From Cognatundibacterium crateris (GTDB lineage: Bacteria; Pseudomonadota; Gammaproteobacteria; Burkholderiales; Burkholderiaceae_D): a stretch of 64,000 nt of DNA. This document shows, in pieces, positions 57,772 to 64,000 of the stretch; position 1 is the stretch's first letter, and every line of letters begins with the position of its first letter. Below the pieces are notes generated by a model. The model was not told the origin of the DNA and made no database searches. It was given only the letters and a program-made list of their open reading frames with translations. The DNA is taken from the NCBI RefSeq assembly GCF_010078235.1, contig NZ_JAABOS010000003.1, positions 1 to 64,000 of the forward strand, given 5' to 3'. The position numbers were made by a program, and so were the translations under genes.

Positions 57772-58305
57772 TTACGCGGTCAGGGCGGCGTGCATTTTCT
57801 GCAGCTTCGCGCGAACCGACGTATCCAGCACCTGGTCACCAACCACGATACGTACACCACCGATCAGAGCCGGATCGACTTTGACGCTAGGGTGCAGTTT
57901 GCGGCCAAATTTCTTTTCCAATGTTGCAGCTAAGTCAGCTAACTGTGCTTCAGACATATCAAAAGCGCTGGTCACTTCAGCATCTGCCGCACCTTCGTGG
58001 GCGTTTTTCAATGCTTGAAATTGGAAAGCGATTTCTGGCAGCAGAGTCAGACGATCATAGTCAGCGAGTGTCGCGATAAAGTTTTTCGCTTCAGCTGTCA
58101 CTGGGGATTTGAGCGCAGACAGAAAAATCTCAGCTTTTTGCGAAGCCGAGACTTTAGGGTTGTGTGCAAGAGCTTGTACATCGGGATGCGCGCCAGCTTG
58201 TGCCATTTCGGAAACCAGATCCGACCAGGCGGACAGGTTACCGGTTTGGGCAACACGGAACAGCGCTTCAGCGTAAGGACGAGCGATCGTTGCGAGTTCG
58301 GCCAT
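57772..58305 (-). CDS. atpH: ATP synthase delta subunit
   Basis: Peripheral-stalk subunit linking F1 to the b-dimer, 177 residues. The N-terminal helical bundle ([20 protein letters not shown]) and the C-terminal segment [28 protein letters not shown] are the family signatures. It lies two bases after atpF. Confidence 0.97.
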   Translation of the reverse strand: MAELATIARPYAEALFRVAQTGNLSAWSDLVSEMAQAGAHPDVQALAHNPKVSASQKAEIFLSALKSPVTAEAKNFIATLADYDRLTLLPEIAFQFQALKNAHEGAADAEVTSAFDMSEAQLADLAATLEKKFGRKLHPSVKVDPALIGGVRIVVGDQVLDTSVRAKLQKMHAALTA

Positions 58306-58307
58306 GA

Positions 58308-58778
58308 TTACAGCTCGGTTTTCAGTTGATTCAACAGATCTGCGTGAGCGGATGCATTGACTTCACGTTTCAGGATTTGCTCAGCACCTTTGACTGCCAG
58401 AGTGGCAACCTGGTCGCGCAATTCTTCGCGTGCTTTGGTCACTTGATTTTCTGCGTCAGCTTGTGCAGCAGCAAGAATGCGTGCAGCTTCAGCGGCGGCT
58501 GTGTTTTTAGCGTCTTCAATGATCTGCGCAGCACGTTTCTCTGCGTTGATGATCTGTTTCTGACCTTCATCACGAGCACTTGCCAATTCAGCTTGTACGC
58601 GCTTTTCAGCAGCTTGCATTTCTGCACGGCCACGGTCGGCAGCTGCCAGTCCGTCTGCGATTTTCTTAGCACGCTCATCGAGCGCGTTCATCAGTGGCGG
58701 CCACACAAACTTCATGGTGAACAAGGCCAAGATGAAGAAAACCCCACACTGAACAAACAATGTTGCGTTTAAGTTCAC
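58308..58778 (-). CDS. atpF: ATP synthase b subunit
   Basis: Peripheral-stalk subunit, 156 residues, with a single N-terminal membrane helix ([20 protein letters not shown]) followed by [19 protein letters not shown] and a long Ala/Glu/Lys-rich coiled coil. There is one copy only, as usual in betaproteobacteria, forming a homodimer. It lies 66 bases downstream of atpE. Confidence 0.97.
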   Translation of the reverse strand: MNLNATLFVQCGVFFILALFTMKFVWPPLMNALDERAKKIADGLAAADRGRAEMQAAEKRVQAELASARDEGQKQIINAEKRAAQIIEDAKNTAAAEAARILAAAQADAENQVTKAREELRDQVATLAVKGAEQILKREVNASAHADLLNQLKTEL

Positions 58779-58844
58779 GGTAATTCCTTATCTAAATGGA
58801 TCAAGCCGAAAGCAAATGCTTCCGGCAGTAGAAGGAAAAACTGA

Positions 58845-59093
<249 letters not shown>

Positions 59094-59197
59094 TTAAAAT
59101 TAAAAAATGAAACTAAGATTAAAAAACAAAAAACGAAGAACCTAAAACCAAACTTAATACTAAACCTGCTCTTACTACGTATTCCAACCTGTCTTAC

Positions 59198-60019
59198 TTA
59201 GTGAGCGTCATGTGCCTGGCCGATATACACCAGAGTCAGCATCATGAAAATAAACGCTTGCAGGAACACGATCAGAATATGGAAGATAGCCCAGATTGAA
59301 CCCGCGATAGTATGACCAATCACGCCAAATGGTGTTGCCATCGCGCCCAGCAGAGCGATCAACAGGAATAACAATTCGCCGGCAAACATGTTACCAAACA
59401 GTCGCATGCCCAGAGATACCGTTTTTGCTGCGAATTCGATCAGTTGCAGGATCAGGTTAAACGGCGCCATCTTGATACCGAAAGGTGCGGACACCAGTTC
59501 GTGCAAGAAACCACCCAAACCTTTGATCTTAACGCTGTAATACAGCATCAGCAAGAGCACACCGAAAGAAATACCGATAGTACCGTTCAGATCAGCAGTC
59601 GGCACCACGCGGTGATGCGGAAAAATGTGTTCTACGCCGAAGAATGCGAACAAAGCAGAGAACATATCCACAGGCAGGAAATCCAGCGAGTTCATCAGCG
59701 CGACCCAGACGAATACTGTCAGTGCCAACGGTGCGATGAAGCTGCGGTCACCGTGTACGATGCCTTTGGATTGTTCTTCGACCATTTCAACCAGGATTTC
59801 TACTGCTGCCTGGAAGCGGCCCGGTACGCCGGAAGTCGCTTTGCGTGCTGCCAGCCACAAAACCAGGCTGCCGACCACGCCACAGAATATGGACCAGAAT
59901 ATGGTGTCCATATTGAAAATCGAGAAATCAACAATACTTGCTTGATGCTTGGTCGAAAAATGTCCTAAGTGATGGACAATATATTCTGACGCTGTCGGGG
60001 CGTGCTCAGTTGCGCTCAT
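59198..60019 (-). CDS. atpB: ATP synthase a subunit
   Basis: Proton-channel subunit of Fo, 273 residues with five to six membrane helices. The essential arginine lies in [20 protein letters not shown], and the C-terminal helix [16 protein letters not shown] carries the conserved Gln. The N-terminal extension ([20 protein letters not shown]) is typical of betaproteobacteria. Its start overlaps the atpI stop by four bases. Confidence 0.98.
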   Translation of the reverse strand: MSATEHAPTASEYIVHHLGHFSTKHQASIVDFSIFNMDTIFWSIFCGVVGSLVLWLAARKATSGVPGRFQAAVEILVEMVEEQSKGIVHGDRSFIAPLALTVFVWVALMNSLDFLPVDMFSALFAFFGVEHIFPHHRVVPTADLNGTIGISFGVLLLMLYYSVKIKGLGGFLHELVSAPFGIKMAPFNLILQLIEFAAKTVSLGMRLFGNMFAGELLFLLIALLGAMATPFGVIGHTIAGSIWAIFHILIVFLQAFIFMMLTLVYIGQAHDAH

Positions 60020-60360
60020 GGTCTTTGTCTAAATAGTAAAATGAAATAACTTTTCAGTACCACAATGAAGGCGATCAAAAATGCCGGCCAGTTAACATCG
60101 CGGTACCAATATACAAATGCGCCCATCAGCGCAATTGTCAAAAAAATCTTTATAAATTCACCGACAAAGAAAGTTGCCGGATTAGCGCCGCCGGGTTTTT
60201 TCGTGCCGATGAACAGGCGCAAAGCAAAAAAAGCATTCGGCAGTGCACAGCATAATCCGCCAGCCAGCGCGGACAATACCAGAGTAACCTTGCCGGTAAC
60301 TCCGGCCAGCAAAGCCACGATGAAAGCTGTTGCGAGTTGCAACAGAACGATACGTGCCAT
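60016..60360 (-). CDS. atpI: ATP synthase subunit I
   Basis: Small membrane protein (114 residues, four hydrophobic segments) that helps assemble the c-ring. I start at [15 protein letters not shown], preceded by a GAGGAAAG ribosome binding site; the open frame extends a further 106 codons, but that stretch is Cys/Arg-rich noncoding sequence spanning the promoter. It is the first gene of the atp operon and overlaps atpB by four bases. Confidence 0.9.
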   Translation of the reverse strand: MARIVLLQLATAFIVALLAGVTGKVTLVLSALAGGLCCALPNAFFALRLFIGTKKPGGANPATFFVGEFIKIFLTIALMGAFVYWYRDVNWPAFLIAFIVVLKSYFILLFRQRP

Positions 60361-60456
60361 GCTTTCCTCACATATTGACCATTGATTGTTGATATTGGCC
60401 CAGCCGCTACAAAATTTTCTCTGGCAGGCTAAATTCTCGTCAATCAAAACCACGGA

Positions 60457-60486
60457 ATTATACGTGTATGTGCTTAGCAGCGTCAA
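60457..60486 (-). promoter_or_regulatory. sigma70-type promoter of the atp operon
   Basis: On the minus strand TTGACG (60481-60486) and a perfect TATAAT (60457-60462) are separated by 18 bases. Transcription would start near 60450, about 90 bases ahead of atpI. Confidence 0.6.
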
Positions 60487-60837
60487 ACGTTTGATTCTGC
60501 GCTCTAAAAACGTGCACAGCCACGTATAAGCTCTCTTCTCCAACACGCGTTTTCCACGCAAAACCCAATAAACATGCGGCTTTCCAGCGATCTGCAAGGC
60601 GCGTTTGCGTATGCTGCATAGCTGCGGATGAGCGCCTATTTCCCCTAAAAACTGCACGGTTTTGTCGCATGTGATCAACGGTTTTCATTTCTTATAGCCA
60701 ACAAAATTGTACGAATTGCTAGCAAAAACTCACAAATAGGAATATGGCTGTAAATTAAGTAAGAGTTTTACTTACATTATGAATGTAAGCATTTTTTCTG
60801 ACTTTTTCCGTATTTGCAGCTCAGCTGAGATGTGCCA

Positions 60838-60853
60838 TGTTTCACGTTAAACA
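60838..60853. promoter_or_regulatory. parS-like site 1
   Basis: TGTTTCACGTTAAACA differs from the parS consensus TGTTTCACGTGAAACA at one position. It is the best of three sites in this spacer. Confidence 0.8.
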
Positions 60854-61007
60854 TGCAGCCTCAAACGTAAATCAGAAAAATAAACACCAAAAATTCAAAT
60901 TTACAAAATAGTAATTAAATTACACTATTGCCATAAATATAATATTTGCACTATCCTGAGTTTGAGTAAGTAAAGAGATGGTGTCATCAGACATGTATGA
61001 CAATTTG

Positions 61008-61023
61008 CGTTTCACGTGGAACG
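61008..61023. promoter_or_regulatory. parS-like site 2
   Basis: CGTTTCACGTGGAACG keeps the central TTTCACGTG and the dyad symmetry, with three differences from consensus. Confidence 0.6.
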
Positions 61024-61201
61024 CTAAACACAGCAATGTATCTGGCAGCGGCTTCAGGCAGTGAACAAATCCAAAGATATCAACAAGACCTGAAAAAATC
61101 ACTTTTGAAAAATCGTAGGGCGGGAACAGGGAAAGCCGACAAACCGGGCTGGCTGAAAAAACACATGCCGTTCAGACAGACAAAATCGCTGCAGCAAAAA
61201 A

Positions 61202-61217
61202 CGTTACACGTGAAACA
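61202..61217. promoter_or_regulatory. parS-like site 3
   Basis: CGTTACACGTGAAACA has two differences from consensus. It lies ~135 bases beyond the parB stop. Confidence 0.7.
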
Positions 61218-61266
61218 TGAGATTCACGTATTGGCCGCGGCTAAGTTGCACACAACTTCGCCGGGT

Positions 61267-61302
61267 AAAAAAAAGCCGCCAACCTCACGGTCCGCGGCTT
61301 TT
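61267..61302 (-). terminator. terminator of the parA-parB operon
   Basis: On the minus strand the stem AAAAGCCGC / GCGGCTTTT is followed by an extended run of T residues, ~50 bases beyond the parB stop. Confidence 0.85.
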
Positions 61303-61352
61303 GATGAAAATGCAGTGTTCTGTAGAAATGAACGCCGCAGCAGATATCCTGC

Positions 61353-62243
61353 TTAAGAACGGATTTTTAAGATCACACCATCGAGTGAATCGAGGTCAGC
61401 AAAATCGATGATCATTTGGCCCTTGCCTTTGCTACCCATTTTCAAAGTCACCTGGGTCGCCAGCAAATCGGACAATTCTTCTTCCAGACGCGTGATGTCG
61501 CGCGACTTCTCAGCTTTTTCACGTGGACGTGTGCCTGCGTGTTCTGCCGTGGTTTTCGCGACCAGTTTTTCTGCTTCACGCACCGACATGCGTTTAGCGA
61601 CGATCTGGTTGGCTAACTGTATCTGGGTCGCAGCATCGGTCACCAGCAAAGTCCGTGCATGGCCCATGTCGATATCACCTGCCATCAGCATCGTCTGTAC
61701 CGGTTTAGCCAGGTTCATCAGGCGTAACAGATTGGTGACTGCGCTGCGTGAGCGGCCAACCGCATGGGCAGCCTGTTCGTGTGTGAAAGAAAAATCGGTA
61801 ATCAGACGGTGTATACCCTGAGCTTCTTCCAGCGGATTGAGGTCTTCGCGCTGTATGTTTTCGATCAATGCCATGGCTGCAGCAGCCTGATCATCGACGT
61901 CTTTCACCAGTACCGGAACCTCGTCCAGACCGGCCATTTGCGAGGCGCGGAAGCGGCGTTCACCGGCAATAATTTCATAGCGTGTCACGCCATTTTGCTG
62001 GCCTACCGGGCGCACCAGGATAGGCTGCATCAGGCCCTGCGCCTTGATCGACGCGGCTAATTCTGCCAATGCACCTTCATCCATACGGGTACGTGGCTGA
62101 TATTTACCAGCCTGCATTTGGCTGACAGGCAGGCTGCTGGGTGCGTCTGCGACATTCGGTACGGCTTCCGCGAAATCGCTGGCACCGCCTAATAATGCTT
62201 CCAGGCCACGGCCCAGTCCTTTAGGTTTTTTCATTGCATTCAT
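61353..62243 (-). CDS. parB: chromosome partitioning protein ParB
   Basis: CTP-dependent DNA clamp that loads at parS and spreads, 296 residues. The N-terminal KGLGRGLEALLGG interacts with ParA, the CTP-binding motif is GERRFRA at 94-100, the helix-turn-helix lies around FTHEQAAHAVGRSRSAVTNL, and the C-terminal ~50 residues dimerise. parS-like sites lie just downstream. It starts three bases after the parA stop; MKKPKGLG three codons in is an alternative start. Confidence 0.97.
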   Translation of the reverse strand: MNAMKKPKGLGRGLEALLGGASDFAEAVPNVADAPSSLPVSQMQAGKYQPRTRMDEGALAELAASIKAQGLMQPILVRPVGQQNGVTRYEIIAGERRFRASQMAGLDEVPVLVKDVDDQAAAAMALIENIQREDLNPLEEAQGIHRLITDFSFTHEQAAHAVGRSRSAVTNLLRLMNLAKPVQTMLMAGDIDMGHARTLLVTDAATQIQLANQIVAKRMSVREAEKLVAKTTAEHAGTRPREKAEKSRDITRLEEELSDLLATQVTLKMGSKGKGQMIIDFADLDSLDGVILKIRS

Positions 62244-62246
62244 GGC

Positions 62247-63023
62247 TTACTTTTCTAATTGCTTGATTCTCTCGACCATCTCCGCGCCAAACGCGATATA
62301 GGCTTGCGCCCCTTTGGAGGAAGGGTCAAACACCACACCGGGCATGCCATACGAAGGCGCCTCGGCCAGACGGACATTACGTGGAATAACGGTCTTGAAT
62401 ACCTTGTCACCAAAGTGTTGTTCCAGCTGGTCAGATACTTGCTGCGACAAGGTCATGCGCGGGTCAAACATGACTCGTAACAAGCCCACGATTTTGAGGT
62501 CGGGATTGAGATTGGCAGAGACTTTCTTGATGGTATTGGCGAGGTCAGACAGGCCTTCCAGTGCATAGTATTCGCACTGCATAGGGATGATCACACCGTG
62601 CGCGGCACACAGGCCATTCAGGGTCAGCATGGACAGCGCAGGCGGGCAATCGATCAGCACGAAGTCGTATTCGGCACTGATCTGGGCAATCGCATCGCGC
62701 AGGCGCTTGTCACGGTTTTCCAGCTCGACCATTTCCACTTCAGCACCGGCGAGTTCGCGGTTAGCTGGCAAGACGTCGAATTTTCCGGACTCTGAACGCT
62801 GGCGCGCGGTCGCGATGTCGGACATTCCTAACAATACTTCATACACCGAAGCTGTCAGTTTTGCCTTGTTAATACCGGCACCCATGGTCGCATTACCCTG
62901 AGGGTCGAGATCGACCAGCAGCACGCGCTGATCCAGTTTTGCCAGACCCGCAGCCAGATTGACGGTGGTAGTAGTTTTACCCACGCCACCTTTTTGATTC
63001 GCGACACAAAAGATTTTTGCCAT
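62247..63023 (-). CDS. parA: chromosome partitioning ATPase ParA
   Basis: Walker-type ATPase (258 residues) that moves ParB-parS complexes over the nucleoid. The deviant Walker A is KGGVGKTTTTVNLA (11-24) with the signature lysine, Walker A' is LLVDLDPQGNAT, and Walker B is FVLIDCPPALSML. There is no N-terminal helix-turn-helix, so it is the chromosomal (Soj-like) type that does not autoregulate. A weak parS-like sequence lies in the 65-base gap before it. Confidence 0.97.
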   Translation of the reverse strand: MAKIFCVANQKGGVGKTTTTVNLAAGLAKLDQRVLLVDLDPQGNATMGAGINKAKLTASVYEVLLGMSDIATARQRSESGKFDVLPANRELAGAEVEMVELENRDKRLRDAIAQISAEYDFVLIDCPPALSMLTLNGLCAAHGVIIPMQCEYYALEGLSDLANTIKKVSANLNPDLKIVGLLRVMFDPRMTLSQQVSDQLEQHFGDKVFKTVIPRNVRLAEAPSYGMPGVVFDPSSKGAQAYIAFGAEMVERIKQLEK

Positions 63024-63052
63024 AGAGGATTTCCGTGCGTTATTTGTGTGAG

Positions 63053-63068
63053 TGATTTACGTGAAATA
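63053..63068. promoter_or_regulatory. degenerate parS-like site before parA
   Basis: TGATTTACGTGAAATA keeps the ACGTGAAA half-site but has three differences from consensus. It may be chance. Confidence 0.3.
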
Positions 63069-63088
63069 TTGCTGTTATCGCTGCTGCT

Positions 63089-63742
63089 TTAAGCCGGTTC
63101 AATACGCCGTACAAAGACCAGATGGCGCTCTGCATTCAGTCCCGGAACCTGCAGCGGCTGCAGGCCTGTGACGGCCCAGCCAGCTGGCAAACGTTCGATT
63201 TCCTGCGCTGGTGCGACACCTTTCATGGCGATAAATTGCCCACCTTCAGCCAGTAAATGACCTGACCAGTTGATGAAATTACAGAGTTCAGAAAACGCGC
63301 GCGAGGTGATCACATCAAATTTTTCTGTGACTTCCAGCTGCTCTACCCGGCCGGTAAAGACGGTGACATTGCTGAGTCCAAGTTCGGCTTTGGCCTGGCT
63401 CAGGAAGGCGGTTTTTTTGCTGACCGTGTCTATCATGGAGATACGTGTCTGGGGATAAGCAATCGCCAGCATCATGCCCGGCAAGCCACCACCGGCACCG
63501 ACGTCCAGTACATTGCGCGCCTCCGTGAATGCCGGTGCAGCCGACAGCGAATCGAGCAAATGCTGCTTCACCATTTCCTGCGGATCGCGGATCGCAGTCA
63601 GGTTGTACACCGCATTCCACTTAGACAGCAGGGCCAGATAAGCCAGCATCTGATCGATCTGGGCTTCACTCAGTGCCAGCCCCATTTCCTGCACACCAGC
63701 ACTTAAAGTAGCCTTGAGTGCCTTGGTATCCAATACTGCCAT
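63089..63742 (-). CDS. rsmG: 16S rRNA (guanine527-N7)-methyltransferase
   Basis: Methylates G527 of 16S rRNA (GidB), 217 residues. The SAM-binding motif I is VLDVGAGGGLPGMMLAI; motifs ISMIDTVSKKTAFL and VITSRAFSEL follow in order. Its start codon shares a base with the mnmG stop (TAATG), so translation is coupled. The mnmG-rsmG-parA-parB order is conserved across many Proteobacteria. Confidence 0.97.
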   Translation of the reverse strand: MAVLDTKALKATLSAGVQEMGLALSEAQIDQMLAYLALLSKWNAVYNLTAIRDPQEMVKQHLLDSLSAAPAFTEARNVLDVGAGGGLPGMMLAIAYPQTRISMIDTVSKKTAFLSQAKAELGLSNVTVFTGRVEQLEVTEKFDVITSRAFSELCNFINWSGHLLAEGGQFIAMKGVAPAQEIERLPAGWAVTGLQPLQVPGLNAERHLVFVRRIEPA

Positions 63743-64000
63743 TACGCGTCTCCTGCGGCCGTTTGGACGCTTTCCTGAGCATGTTCCGCTGCGGGTACTG
63801 CTGCCATAAACTCTTTAAATCCTTTTTTCTTCAGATGCACCAGTAACAGCGAAATCGCAGCGGGTGTCACGCCGGAAATCCGGCCGCATTGCCCCAGCGT
63901 TTCAGGCTGATGCTTATTCAGCTTCTGCCGTACTTCTATCGACAGACCGCTGACCTCCATGTAGTCAAACGCCTTAGGCATTTTCAGGTTTTCATAGTGC
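63742..64000 (-). CDS. mnmG: tRNA uridine modification enzyme MnmG, C-terminal part
   Basis: Only the last ~85 codons are in the window; the gene continues beyond 64000. The visible part ([13 protein letters not shown], then [20 protein letters not shown] and [20 protein letters not shown]) is the conserved C-terminal domain of MnmG/GidA, which with MnmE installs the 5-carboxymethylaminomethyl group on wobble uridine. The final ~25 residues are a variable Ala/Glu-rich tail. It is the upstream partner of rsmG. Confidence 0.96.
   Translation of the reverse strand, partial: HYENLKMPKAFDYMEVSGLSIEVRQKLNKHQPETLGQCGRISGVTPAAISLLLVHLKKKGFKEFMAAVPAAEHAQESVQTAAGDA

Larger units (their letters stand above)
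60361..61352. other. 992-bp spacer between atpI and parB
   Basis: Contains the atp promoter, three parS-like sites, AT-rich DNA (about 60700-60960) with ACTTACATTATGAATGTAAG-type inverted repeats, and the parB terminator. No protein frame is convincing. Confidence 0.6.

Noticed and set aside
60361..60678. N-terminal extension of AtpI to 60678
   Set aside because: The extra residues are Cys/Arg/Trp-rich, cover the -35/-10 promoter, and a good ribosome binding site supports the start at 60360.

Overview
The window is a stretch of bacterial chromosome, almost certainly from a betaproteobacterium of the order Burkholderiales. The protein sequences and the neighbourhoods (smg-dprA-LysM beside def-fmt; atpIBEFHAGDC beside parB-parA-rsmG-mnmG; hemE and priA nearby) point to the Oxalobacteraceae (Undibacterium/Herminiimonas type). 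That placement is inference from gene order and protein similarity; there is no rRNA here to confirm it. I found no tRNA, rRNA, CRISPR array or complete insertion sequence.

Layout. 0-8.4 kb, minus strand: a LysM protein, dprA, smg, topB and a DUF1631 gene. 8.5-11.4 kb, plus strand: def-fmt and two overlapping lipoprotein genes. 11.5-18.5 kb: an NhaR-like LysR regulator facing a Bax-inhibitor-1/TerC membrane pair, then metH under a SAM-II riboswitch with its own terminator. 18.7-24.5 kb is more accessory: a bactofilin-like beta-helix protein, a toxin-antitoxin remnant (intact antitoxin, internally deleted RelE/ParE toxin), an AAA ATPase, an AT-rich orphan, and an S46 dipeptidyl-peptidase. 24.8-27.5 kb: dbpA behind a structured leader, arylamine N-acetyltransferase, and a small DUF3052-like gene.

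27.5-45.7 kb is the most unusual part. A pbpC/alpha-2-macroglobulin operon (periplasmic peptidoglycan repair and protease trap) sits between two copies of an autotransporter 3' end that share 71 identical bases including the terminator. One copy is only a remnant; the other belongs to an intact ~1950-residue modular autotransporter. Divergent from that autotransporter is a compact operon of three tail-collar (MdpB-like) proteins, a DUF6916 protein and a GNAT acetyltransferase, with no other phage genes around it.

45.8-53.3 kb: a second Bax-inhibitor-1 protein, a DUF1232 protein, priA, hemE, an SGNH hydrolase, a PPK2-type polyphosphate kinase and a CoA-binding protein. Two MITE-like copies with terminal inverted repeats lie here. 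Both spacers flanking hemE carry a matching arrangement of DnaA boxes and AT-rich DNA. 53.4-64 kb: the complete F-type ATP synthase operon with a good sigma70 promoter, a cluster of parS-like sites, then parB, parA, rsmG and the 3' end of mnmG, all on the minus strand. ParABS, mnmG and the DnaA boxes suggest an origin-proximal position, although dnaA itself is not in the window.
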